Assembly: GCA_038228485.1 (NCBI GenBank)
Contig: JBBRPG010000161.1
Coordinates: forward strand, 1 to 9,284
DNA: 9,284 nucleotides
Direction: 5' to 3'
From: DATARH01 sp038228485
GTDB lineage: Bacteria > Pseudomonadota > Alphaproteobacteria > ATCC43930 > CGMCC-115725
The notes beneath the pieces were generated by a model. That model was not told the DNA's origin, did not search any database, and was given only the letters and a program-made list of their open reading frames with translations. Shown here piece by piece: positions 1 through 6,473 of this stretch. Made by a program: the position numbers and the translations under genes. How positions within the stretch are numbered: the stretch's first letter is position 1; each line of letters starts with the position of its first letter.

Positions 1-365
1 ATGGAAAGCGCGACATCTGGAACGACCGCGCCGACGTGTTGGGGTCGATCGCCAATTACATCGCGAAGCTCGGCTGGCGCGGCAACGAGAGTTGGGGGCG
101 CTCCGTGCAGGTCCCGGGCAATTTCGACACAAGGCTTGCCGGGCTCGACAGTAGACGCTCGACCGCAGAGTGGAGCCGCCTTGGGGTGCGCACGGCCGAT
201 GCCTCGCCGCTGCCGGGGGTCGAGGCCTCGCTGGTCATGCCGGACGGCAGCTCCGGCCCGGCGTTGCTGGTCTACGACAATTTCCGGGCAATCATGAAGT
301 GGAACAAGTCGACGTTTTTCGCCGCCTCGGTCGGGATGATCGCCGACAGTCTGGGAAGCGGATAG
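1..365 (+). CDS. Lytic murein transglycosylase (MltB/SLT_2 type), C-terminal part
   Basis: The 5' end lies outside the window; the first complete codon is at position 3 and 120 residues are visible. The product would cleave the MurNAc-GlcNAc bond of peptidoglycan in the periplasm, leaving 1,6-anhydro ends. The visible part matches the C-terminal end of the MltB-like SLT_2 fold: a RDIWNDRADVLGSIANYIA segment near the start, then GWRGNESWG, and the closing YDNFRAIMKWNKSTFFAASVG block typical of this family. The catalytic glutamate would lie upstream and cannot be checked. The protein ends about 10 residues after that block, so there is no C-terminal peptidoglycan-binding domain of the kind some relatives carry. 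It ends in TAG, 10 bases before rlpA, and is probably co-transcribed with it. The family is clear; which paralogue it is cannot be decided. Confidence 0.85.
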   Translation, partial: GKRDIWNDRADVLGSIANYIAKLGWRGNESWGRSVQVPGNFDTRLAGLDSRRSTAEWSRLGVRTADASPLPGVEASLVMPDGSSGPALLVYDNFRAIMKWNKSTFFAASVGMIADSLGSG

Positions 366-375
366 TGGCGGCGCG

Positions 376-1209
376 ATGCCAAAGCTCAGGGGGATGAGCC
401 GGGCGTTTCAAGGGGTGCTTCTCGCCGCGGTCGGGCTTGCGCTGGCGGCCTGCAGCGGCGGCCCGGCTCCGCGTTATTCCGCGCAAGGGCCGCATCATCT
501 CGTGCCGCACCCGACCTACAAGGTGGGGGCGCCGTATACGATCAAGGGGGTCACCTACTACCCGAAAGTCGATTACGGTTATGACGAGATCGGCGCCGCT
601 TCCTGGTATGGCGAGGCGTTCGAGGGGCAGTACACCGCGAACGGCGAGGTCTACGACCTCAACCTCGTCACGGCTGCCCACCGCACCCTGCCGCTACCGA
701 GCATCGTTGAGGTCGTCAACCTGCAGAACAACCGCGCGATGCGGGTTCGAGTCAATGACCGCGGTCCGTTTGTCGATGGCCGCATCCTCGACGTGTCCCG
801 GCGGGTCGCTCAGCTATTGGGCTTCGAGCGCTCCGGCACAGCGCGCGTCCGGGTGCGTGTCCTCAAGGAGGAAAGCCTACAGGCTGCGGCGATGGCGGAA
901 CACGGGGTCATCGGCGGAGCGACAACGGCTACGGCGAGCGCGGCGCGGCCCATTGTCGTCGCGGCGGCAAGTTCGCCGGCCCAGCCGCAACGGGACCAGG
1001 TCGCGTCCGCGCGGGTTGTCGCCACGGCGTCACACGTGCCGTTACGCGCCCCGCCGGGCGAGTTTATCGGCCCCCCGCATCGCTTCTTTGTCGAGGCGCG
1101 GACCTTCCGCATGCAGATGGGGCCGATCGCGACCGCCGCGGAAGCCGATCGCCTCCGCGACCAGATGATCCATCGTGGCTACCGCGACGCGCGGATCGTG
1201 ATCGATTAA
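376..1209 (+). CDS. rlpA: RlpA-type septal-ring lipoprotein, lytic transglycosylase
   Basis: Predicted outer-membrane lipoprotein of 277 residues. The first 25 residues form a lipoprotein signal with lipobox LALAAC (lipidated Cys26). The double-psi beta-barrel domain covers about residues 70-165, with GAASWYGEAFEGQYTANGE, the TAAHRTLPLPS segment and VRVNDRGPFVDGRILDVS, the usual RlpA signature. In Pseudomonas, RlpA is a transglycosylase that acts on peptide-free glycan strands at the septum. Residues about 170-230 are a low-complexity Ala/Thr/Val linker. Residues 236-277 look like a SPOR domain but are only about 40 long against the usual 70 or so: a first strand (FFVEARTF) runs directly into what resembles the second half (MQMGPIATAAEADRL to the C-terminus). 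The start at 376 has no strong ribosome binding site; an ATG at 394 is the alternative and would keep the lipobox. The gene sits between a lytic transglycosylase and a carboxypeptidase. Confidence 0.9.
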   Translation: MPKLRGMSRAFQGVLLAAVGLALAACSGGPAPRYSAQGPHHLVPHPTYKVGAPYTIKGVTYYPKVDYGYDEIGAASWYGEAFEGQYTANGEVYDLNLVTAAHRTLPLPSIVEVVNLQNNRAMRVRVNDRGPFVDGRILDVSRRVAQLLGFERSGTARVRVRVLKEESLQAAAMAEHGVIGGATTATASAARPIVVAAASSPAQPQRDQVASARVVATASHVPLRAPPGEFIGPPHRFFVEARTFRMQMGPIATAAEADRLRDQMIHRGYRDARIVID

Positions 1210-1240
1210 GATATGCGCCCTGGAGGGTGCGGGTGCATCG

Positions 1241-2485
1241 ATGAGAGTTCGCTGGCGGCCATGGATCGCAACCGCGCTCGCGGCAGCGCTGGTGTTATCT
1301 CTGGCTATATCCGGTATCGGCGCCGCTGCCCAAACCAAGCCCGCGCCGCAGACGAAAGCCGCGCCAGCCAAGTCCAAGCCGGGGGCCCCGACACCAGCGC
1401 CGCCGCCTCCCGGCGCCGGACTGGAGACCGAGGCCCAGCACGCCTTCATCATCGAGGCCGAGACGGGCACCGTGCTGTTCTCCAAGCGCGCCGAGGAGCG
1501 GATGCCGCCCGCCTCGATGAGCAAGATCATGACCGCCTACGTGATCTTCGGCATGCTCAAGGAAGGGCGCATCAAGCTCACCGACGATTTCCCGGTCAGC
1601 CAGACGGCGTGGAAGCTCGGCGGCTCGAAGATGTTCGTCGGCATCGGCTCCCGCATCAAGGTCGAGGATCTGATCAAGGGCATGCTGATCCAATCCGGCA
1701 ATGATGCCTGCGTCGTGCTGGCCGAAGGGGTCGCCGGCAACGAGGCCGCCTTTGCCGAGCTAATGAACCAGAAGGCTGCGGAGATCGGGCTCAAGGATAG
1801 CCATTTCGCCAATTCGACCGGATTGCCCGACCCCAACGATTGGATGAGCGCGCGCGACCTGGCCGCTTTGGCGCAGCGCGTGATGCGCGACTTCCCCGAA
1901 TACTATCACTACTTTTCGGAAAAAGACTTCAACTTCAACAATATAGATCAGGGAAACCGCAACCCGCTGCTGTACAAGAACATCGGCGCCGACGGTTTGA
2001 AGACCGGGCACACCGAGGAATCCGGCTACAGTCTGACCGCATCGGTGGTGCGCGGCGATCGGCGCGTCATCCTCGTCATCAGCGGCCTGCCGTCGATGAA
2101 GGCGCGGGCCAGCGAAGGTGAACGGCTGGCCGAATGGGCGTTCCGTGAGTTCAACAATTACAAATTGTTTAAACCGGGAGAAAAGATCGGGGACGCCGAA
2201 ACCTGGCTCGGCACCGAACCCAAGGTGGCGATGTCGATCCGCGACGAGCTCAGCGTCACCCTGCCGCGCCGCCTGCGCCGCGATATGAAGGTCTCGGTGG
2301 TGTATGACAAGCCGGTGCCGGCGCCGATCAAGCAGGGCGACGAGGTTGGCAAGCTTGTCGTAACCGTGCCTGACACGCCCCCGATAGAGCGGCCGCTTTA
2401 TGCCGCCGCGAATGTTCCGCCGATCGGCACCTTCGGCCGCATGGCGACGCTCGCCGCCTATCTGATCTGGGGCAACCACCGCTGA
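1241..2485 (+). CDS. dacA: D-alanyl-D-alanine carboxypeptidase (PBP5 type)
   Basis: Serine peptidase of 414 residues that trims the terminal D-Ala from peptidoglycan pentapeptides in the periplasm. Residues 1-30 form a signal peptide ending near GAAAQ, followed by an Ala/Pro/Lys-rich linker (about 31-60). The three active-site motifs of the S11 family are intact: SxxK as S92-M-S-K95, SxN as S152-G-N154 and KTG at 254-256. A PBP5_C-like beta domain follows (about 305-395), and the last 20 residues (GTFGRMATLAAYLIWGNHR) resemble the amphipathic membrane anchor of this family. The start is the only reasonable one, as no upstream in-frame start codon is near; a GGAGG at 1222-1226 lies 14 bases upstream, a long spacing. 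The stop TGA overlaps the proposed CTG start of tmk. The family is certain; the symbol dacA rather than dacC or dacF is a matter of convention. Confidence 0.93.
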   Translation: MRVRWRPWIATALAAALVLSLAISGIGAAAQTKPAPQTKAAPAKSKPGAPTPAPPPPGAGLETEAQHAFIIEAETGTVLFSKRAEERMPPASMSKIMTAYVIFGMLKEGRIKLTDDFPVSQTAWKLGGSKMFVGIGSRIKVEDLIKGMLIQSGNDACVVLAEGVAGNEAAFAELMNQKAAEIGLKDSHFANSTGLPDPNDWMSARDLAALAQRVMRDFPEYYHYFSEKDFNFNNIDQGNRNPLLYKNIGADGLKTGHTEESGYSLTASVVRGDRRVILVISGLPSMKARASEGERLAEWAFREFNNYKLFKPGEKIGDAETWLGTEPKVAMSIRDELSVTLPRRLRRDMKVSVVYDKPVPAPIKQGDEVGKLVVTVPDTPPIERPLYAAANVPPIGTFGRMATLAAYLIWGNHR

Positions 2486-3123
2486 CCGCGCGCGGGAAAT
2501 TCATCACCCTGGAAGGCGGGGAGGGGGCCGGGAAATCGACCCAGGCCAAGGCCCTTGTCGCTGCCCTGGAGCGCGCCGGGATCGCGGCACGGTTTACTCG
2601 CGAACCGGGTGGCTCGCCCGGCGCCGAGGCGATCCGCCAGCTGCTGATCGAGGGCGACACCGAACGCTGGGACGCCGCCGGCGAGGCGCTGCTGCTCAAT
2701 GCCGCACGCCGTGAGCATGTGACGAGGCTGATCCAGCCGGCACTGGAGGCAGGCACCTGGGTCGTCTGCGACCGGTTCAGCGATTCGACGCTGGCCTACC
2801 AGGGCTATGGCCGCGGTGTGCCGCTCGCCCAGCTGGCGATGCTGCAGCGCTTCGCGATCGGCGACTTCTGCCCCGACCTGACCTTGATCCTCGACCTGCC
2901 GGTGGACGAGGGGTTCGCCCGAGCCGCCTTGCGGCCGCGGCGGGCCGACCGGTTCGAGCGGCTCGACCGCGACTTTCACGAGCGGCTGCGAAAAGGATTT
3001 CATGCCATCGCTGCGGCTGAGCCGGATCGTTGCGTGACGCTCGACGCTGCGGGCGACGCCGCGGCGGTCGAGCGTGCCATCGCTGTCGTCATTGGCGCGC
3101 GCTTCGGCGTGACGCTCGCATGA
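2482..3123 (+). CDS. tmk: Thymidylate kinase with apparent CTG start
   Basis: Phosphorylates dTMP to dTDP with ATP in the cytoplasm, an essential step for DNA synthesis. From CTG at 2482 the protein is 213 residues, normal for the family. It begins TARGKFITLEGGEGAGKST, whose P-loop is at residues 12-20 (K18). EPGG at 41-44, D97-R98 within CDRFSDSTLAYQGYGRG and a basic LID segment at about 151-171 (RPRRADRFERLDRDFHERLR) complete the family signature. No ATG, GTG or TTG occurs in frame between the end of the upstream gene and the P-loop. The best start is therefore CTG, whose last two bases belong to the carboxypeptidase TGA (CTGA), exactly where an ATGA overlap would be expected. An internal GTG at 2719 would delete the P-loop and is not a credible start. 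The stop overlaps holB as ATGA. Confidence 0.92.
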   Translation: MTARGKFITLEGGEGAGKSTQAKALVAALERAGIAARFTREPGGSPGAEAIRQLLIEGDTERWDAAGEALLLNAARREHVTRLIQPALEAGTWVVCDRFSDSTLAYQGYGRGVPLAQLAMLQRFAIGDFCPDLTLILDLPVDEGFARAALRPRRADRFERLDRDFHERLRKGFHAIAAAEPDRCVTLDAAGDAAAVERAIAVVIGARFGVTLA

Positions 3124-4172
3124 GCGAGGAACACGGGGCCCGTGCGCCGCGAGCCAACCCCGACCTTGTCGGTCATGAGGCGGCGGAAGCCGCATTGCGG
3201 CAATTGTTCGAAGCAGGCCGGCTGCCGCATGCGCTGCTGCTGAGCGGGCCGCGCGGCATCGGCAAGGCGACCCTGGCGTTTCGACTGGCGCGGTTCGTTT
3301 TGTCGGGGGCCGGGGAGGAGGCGCTCGGCGATATGTTCGGGGAGACGGTCGGCGCCTCCGCCGAATCCGGTCTTGCGGTCTCGCCGGAAAGCGGCGTGTT
3401 TCGTCGGGTCGCATCGGGCGGCCATGCCGACCTATTGACCATCGAGCGCGCCTACGATCCCCGCCGCAAGCGGCTGCGCAGCGAGATTGTCGTTGACGAT
3501 GCGCGCGAGATCGGCGCGTTTCTACGGTTGACGCCGGCGGAGGACGGCTGGCGCGTGGTAATCGTCGACGGCGCCGACGAGATGAACCGCAACGCCGCCA
3601 ATGCGCTGCTCAAGATCCTCGAAGAGCCGCCACGCCGCGTCCTCCTAGTGCTGGCCGCGCACAGCCCCGGCCGATTGCTGCCGACCATCCGCTCGCGCTG
3701 CCGGCATATGCCGTTGTCGGCCTTGCCTGCGGCGACGGTGCGCGCGCTGCTCGCACGCTATCGCCCAGAGCTCGACGACGCGGCGGCCGAGGCGGTGACC
3801 GGGCTCGCCGAGGGCAGCATCGGCCGCGCGCTCGACCTCGCCGGCTCGGGCGGTATCGAGCTCCACCAGACGATCGCCGCAATGCTGGGACGCCGCCTCG
3901 ACTCGCTGGCGCTGCACGCCTTTGCCGACCGGCTGGCCCGCGCCGACGGTGAGGATAATTACCGCACTGTCGAGGATTTGCTGCGCCAGCACCTGGCCCG
4001 CCGGGCAACCGAAGCGGCGCGAGGCGGGCGGCGCGAGGAGGCGGCGTGCTGGGCCGGACTGCGAGACGACATCGGCAACCAGTTCGCCCGCACCGATGGG
4101 CTCAACCTCGACCGCAAGCAGACCGTGCTCAGTGCCTTCTTCGCCATCGAGCGCGCGAGCACTGCCGGCTAG
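3120..4172 (+). CDS. holB: DNA polymerase III delta prime subunit
   Basis: Clamp-loader subunit of 350 residues that, with delta and tau/gamma, opens the beta sliding clamp at primer ends. The AAA+ features are visible: a Walker A-like GPRGIGKAT at 43-51 (K49), a Walker B-like VVIVDGADEMN around 147-156, LLKILEEPPRRVLLVLAAHSP after it, and the SRC motif at 192-194 (TIRSRC) characteristic of clamp-loader subunits. The four zinc-module cysteines of the E. coli protein are absent; instead there is a longer insert at about 60-120, which I recall as usual for alphaproteobacterial HolB. The start ATG at 3120 overlaps the tmk stop (ATGA), so the two are translationally coupled; a start 90 bases further upstream in the same frame would run deep into tmk and is unlikely. 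A strong stem-loop begins at the last base of its stop codon. Confidence 0.93.
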   Translation: MSEEHGARAPRANPDLVGHEAAEAALRQLFEAGRLPHALLLSGPRGIGKATLAFRLARFVLSGAGEEALGDMFGETVGASAESGLAVSPESGVFRRVASGGHADLLTIERAYDPRRKRLRSEIVVDDAREIGAFLRLTPAEDGWRVVIVDGADEMNRNAANALLKILEEPPRRVLLVLAAHSPGRLLPTIRSRCRHMPLSALPAATVRALLARYRPELDDAAAEAVTGLAEGSIGRALDLAGSGGIELHQTIAAMLGRRLDSLALHAFADRLARADGEDNYRTVEDLLRQHLARRATEAARGGRREEAACWAGLRDDIGNQFARTDGLNLDRKQTVLSAFFAIERASTAG

Positions 4173-4201
4173 CGAATCGGCGCTAAAATCGCCGCATTCG
4201 C
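4172..4201 (+). terminator. Strong stem-loop directly after holB (terminator-like, no T-run)
   Basis: An inverted repeat with arms GCGAATCGGCG (4172-4182) and CGCCGcATTCGC (4190-4201) pairs over 11 bp with one bulged C at 4195 and a 7-base loop, CTAAAAT. It starts at the last base of the holB stop codon. The following bases (GATGATG) contain no run of T, so it is not a classical intrinsic terminator. It could instead protect the 3' end of the tmk-holB mRNA, attenuate read-through or assist Rho. The pairing is seen in the sequence; the role is inferred. Confidence 0.45.
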
Positions 4202-4320
4202 GTTCGATGATGCAGGAACGTAAAGCGAAAGCATGATCAGAGTTGCCACTTTCGCTGCTGATTTGCAGCAGAAACAGCGGGCGCTCGCATCGTTCGATAA
4301 ACATGCTCTAAAAAGTGCTG
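4173..4320. other. Structured intergenic gap where metG is often found
   Basis: This 148-base gap separates holB from tatD in an otherwise tightly overlapping operon. It has no credible ORF, and I could not recognise any remnant of metG (methionyl-tRNA synthetase), which sits at this place in many alphaproteobacteria. It holds the stem-loop at 4172-4201 and further inverted repeats at 4201-4205/4216-4220 (CGTTC/GAACG), 4224-4231/4249-4256, 4255-4260/4266-4271 and 4230-4235/4302-4307 (AGCATG/CATGCT). The octamer CGTTCGAT occurs twice, at 4201-4208 and 4291-4298. No convincing -35/-10 pair or Shine-Dalgarno sequence precedes tatD. Confidence 0.5.
4224..4271. repeat. Two overlapping inverted repeats upstream of tatD
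   Basis: AGCGAAAG at 4224-4231 is perfectly complementary to CTTTCGCT at 4249-4256 (17-base spacer). CTGCTG at 4255-4260 pairs with CAGCAG at 4266-4271 across the loop ATTTG. The two hairpins share bases 4255-4256, so full pairing of one excludes full pairing of the other, as in an attenuator, although no terminator T-run is present. They may equally be the remains of a dispersed palindromic intergenic repeat. The arms are seen directly; any function is speculative. Confidence 0.35.
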
Positions 4321-5109
4321 ATGCTCGTCGACAGCCACTGCCATCTCGATTTCCCCGATTTCGTGCCCGAGCGCGAAGCGGTGATCGCCCGCGCCTTTGC
4401 CGCCGGCATCGGCGCCATGCTGACGATCTGCACCCGGCTCGACCAGTTTGCCGGGGTGAGGGAGATCGCGGAGACCGATCCGCGCATCTGGTGCTCGGTA
4501 GGTGCGCACCCGCATGAGGCCGCAGATCACGCCGACATCATTGCCGAGCGGCTGGTCGCGCTGGCGGCGCATCCGCGGGTGGTCGGCATCGGCGAGACCG
4601 GACTGGACTTTCACTACGATTTGAGCCCACGCGATGTTCAGCGGCGCGTCTTCAGCGCCCATATCGCGGCATCGCAAGAAAGTGGGCTGCCGCTGATCAT
4701 TCACGCGCGCGAGGCAGACGACGAGATTGCCGCGATCCTCCGGGCCGCAAACCCGCCGGCCGGCGTGCTGCATTGCTTTACCGGCGGCCGTGCGCTGGCC
4801 GAGGCCGCGCTCGACCTCGGCTTTTATATTTCGATCTCCGGCATCGTGACCTTTCGCAACGCGAACGATCTGCGAGCGATCGTGCGTGATATTCCGCTCG
4901 ACCGGCTGCTGGTGGAGACCGACGCGCCATATCTGGCGCCGGTGCCGTTTCGCGGCAAGCGCAACGAGCCGGCCTTTGTCACGGCAACCGCGGCCGCCGT
5001 CGCCGCCCTGAAAGAGGTTGAACCCGACGCACTCGCCGTGGCGACGACCGCCAACTTCTTCCGCCTGTTCAGCAAGGCCGTTCCACCCCCGATTTTCACT
5101 GAGCCATGA
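4321..5109 (+). CDS. tatD: TatD family metal-dependent hydrolase/DNase
   Basis: TIM-barrel amidohydrolase-like protein of 262 residues from ATG 4321. E. coli TatD is a metal-dependent 3'-5' exonuclease linked to DNA repair; the precise substrate in this organism is unknown. The metal ligands are visible: H6 and H8 in MLVDSHCHLDFPDF, E92 in GIGETGLDFHYD, H128 in IIHAREADDE, H151 in LHCFTGG and D201 in LVETDAPYLAPVPFRGKRNEP, all hallmarks of TatD. A GTG at 4315 would add two residues; I prefer ATG 4321 because family members normally begin MLVDSHCHLD. Neither start has a clear Shine-Dalgarno sequence. The stop overlaps the next gene as ATGA, so the two are translationally coupled, an arrangement common in alphaproteobacteria. 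Confidence 0.93.
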   Translation: MLVDSHCHLDFPDFVPEREAVIARAFAAGIGAMLTICTRLDQFAGVREIAETDPRIWCSVGAHPHEAADHADIIAERLVALAAHPRVVGIGETGLDFHYDLSPRDVQRRVFSAHIAASQESGLPLIIHAREADDEIAAILRAANPPAGVLHCFTGGRALAEAALDLGFYISISGIVTFRNANDLRAIVRDIPLDRLLVETDAPYLAPVPFRGKRNEPAFVTATAAAVAALKEVEPDALAVATTANFFRLFSKAVPPPIFTEP

Positions 5110-5879
5110 AGATCACGATGCTCGGCTGCGGCCCGTCGACCGGTATCCCGGCGATTGGCGGGGTCTGGGGGGACTGCGATCCGGCCGACCCGCGCAACCG
5201 CCGCCGCCGTTCCTCGCTGCTGATCGAATGCCGCGGCAAGGTGATCCTGGTCGACACATCGCCCGATATGCGGATGCAGTTGCTCGACGCCGGCGTCACG
5301 CAGCTCGATGCGGTGATCCTGACCCACGCGCATGCCGACCATCTTCACGGCATCGATGATCTGCGCTCGGTCAACCGGTTGATCAAAAAGCCGATCCCGT
5401 TTTTTGCCGATGCTTATTCACTGGCCGAGATGCGGCGTCGCTTCGACTATATTTTCGAGCTGCCGCCGGCCCAGGACCCGTTCTACAAGCCGAGCCTGGA
5501 GCCGCATACGATCGATGGGCCGTTCACTGCCGCCGGGTTGGCGATCGTGCCGTTCACCCAGGACCATGGGTTCAGCACGACGTTGGGTCTGCGGATCGGT
5601 TCGTTCGGTTATTCGACCGACGTCACCGAACTCGACGAAGCGGCGTTTGCCGTACTCGCCGGCATCGAGCTGTGGATCGTCGATTGCCTGCGTTACGAGC
5701 CGCATCCAACGCACAGCCATCTTGAGAAGACGCTGGGCTGGGTCGCCCGGCTGAAGCCGCACCGTGCGGTGCTGACCCATATGGACCGGCAACTCGATTA
5801 CGCCGCGCTTGCCGCCCAATTGCCCGAAAGCGTCGAGCCCGGACAAGATGGGCTCGTCATCGAAGTTCCCGATCCGTGA
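5106..5879 (+). CDS. Metallo-beta-lactamase fold hydrolase, PhnP-like
   Basis: Protein of 257 residues with the metallo-beta-lactamase fold. The zinc-binding motif is THAHADH (H74, H76, D78, H79), with further ligands expected at H154 (QDHG), D172 (YSTDV) and H225 (LTHMD). The beginning MKITMLGCGPSTGIPAIGG and the stretch after it, with a CDP near residue 24, match the group annotated as MBL-fold or PhnP-like hydrolases. PhnP itself is a cyclic phosphodiesterase of phosphonate degradation, but no phn genes are nearby, so a phosphonate role is not supported. The start at 5106 overlaps the tatD stop (ATGA). This tatD-MBL pairing is common in alphaproteobacteria and suggests linked nucleic-acid or nucleotide hydrolysis, which is inference. 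The stop overlaps the following GTG (GTGA). Confidence 0.9.
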   Translation: MKITMLGCGPSTGIPAIGGVWGDCDPADPRNRRRRSSLLIECRGKVILVDTSPDMRMQLLDAGVTQLDAVILTHAHADHLHGIDDLRSVNRLIKKPIPFFADAYSLAEMRRRFDYIFELPPAQDPFYKPSLEPHTIDGPFTAAGLAIVPFTQDHGFSTTLGLRIGSFGYSTDVTELDEAAFAVLAGIELWIVDCLRYEPHPTHSHLEKTLGWVARLKPHRAVLTHMDRQLDYAALAAQLPESVEPGQDGLVIEVPDP

Positions 5880-6324
5880 TCCGCCCGGCATATCCTAGAG
5901 ACCGCGCGGCGGCCGAGAGCGTCGTCCAGGAAGCCTATGCGATCTACCTCGAGCGCATGGAGAAACCGCCGGGTCCCACGCTTGACGATTATGGGGCGCT
6001 GATCGCGCAAGGCCTGGTCAGCGTCGCCGAAGATGAGGGCAGCGAGATCGCCGCGGTCGTCGTCCTGATGCCGAAGGCCGATCATCTGCTGCTCGACAAT
6101 GTCGCAGTACGCCCGGATCGCCAAGGACAGGGCTATGGCCGCCGGATGATCAGGTTTGCAGAAAGCGAGGCGCGGCGGCTCGGTTTTGCTGAATTACGCC
6201 TCTACACGCACGAAAAGATGGTCGAAAAAACATCGCGCTCTACACCAGGCTCGGCTTTGTCGAGACCAGCCGCGGCGAGCAGGCCGGCTACAGCCGCGTC
6301 TTTATGACGAAGCTCCTTGGCTGA
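5876..6324 (+). pseudogene. GNAT N-acetyltransferase, frame broken at an A6 run
   Basis: Starts at GTG 5876, overlapping the upstream stop as GTGA. Residues 1-118 form a normal GNAT domain: N-terminal VIRPAYPRDRAAAE, strand 4 LLLDNVAVRP and the acetyl-CoA pyrophosphate loop QGQGYG (83-88), then LRLYTHEKMVEK. At the six A of 6225-6230 the zero frame continues into unrelated residues and ends at 6307. The minus-one frame continues as NIALYTRLGFVETSRG to a stop at 6322-6324 and supplies exactly the missing C-terminal GNAT motif. One restored A, or a minus-one slip on the AAA codon at 6227-6229, would give a 149-residue protein of normal size. Whether this is gene decay, a sequencing error or frameshift expression cannot be told from one sequence. 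The substrate is unknown. Confidence 0.75.
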
Positions 6325-6342
6325 GACCTCGCCCGCTCTTTC

Positions 6343-6358
6343 CATAATATATATTATG
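6343..6358. repeat. Perfect 16-bp AT-rich palindrome in intergenic region
   Basis: CATAATATATATTATG is its own reverse complement over all 16 bases and stands out strongly in this GC-rich sequence. It lies in the 149-base gap between the broken acetyltransferase and the next gene. It contains CATAAT and TATTAT, each one base from the TATAAT -10 element. A TTGGCT at 6317-6322 lies 20 bases upstream of CATAAT, longer than optimal. It may be an operator for a dimeric repressor, a promoter core or both. A further small inverted repeat follows, GGCATC/GATGCC at 6368-6373/6381-6386. The palindrome is seen directly; the role is inferred. Confidence 0.55.
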
Positions 6359-6473
6359 CGACTTTTAGGCATCGAGTTAAGATGCCGGAACGCCCTCCTC
6401 GGGCTCCGTGTGCACGGGTGGCTGACGAACGCGACGGTCGAGGCTACATTGGTGGCCGCTCTGCGGTGATGGA

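Noticed and set aside
437..1168. Long open frame of 243 codons overlapping rlpA in another frame
   Set aside because: Arg/Ser-rich product without any motif, typical of the alternative frame of a GC-rich gene; rlpA in the other frame has clear domains.
1760..2479. Minus-strand open frame of 239 codons opposite the carboxypeptidase gene
   Set aside because: Antisense of a gene whose SxN and KTG motifs read on the plus strand; no recognisable motif on the minus strand.
2458..3414. Minus-strand open frame of 318 codons across tmk and holB
   Set aside because: It is the antisense shadow of two well-supported genes, and the product is Arg/Pro/Ala-rich low complexity.
4243..4270. TTGCCA as a possible -35 element for a tatD promoter
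   Set aside because: No acceptable -10 hexamer lies 16-18 bases downstream; the spacing falls within a hairpin arm.
5106..5879. Phosphonate degradation gene phnP
   Set aside because: The fold and motifs fit the PhnP-like group, but no other phn gene is present and the position after tatD is that of the generic MBL hydrolase.
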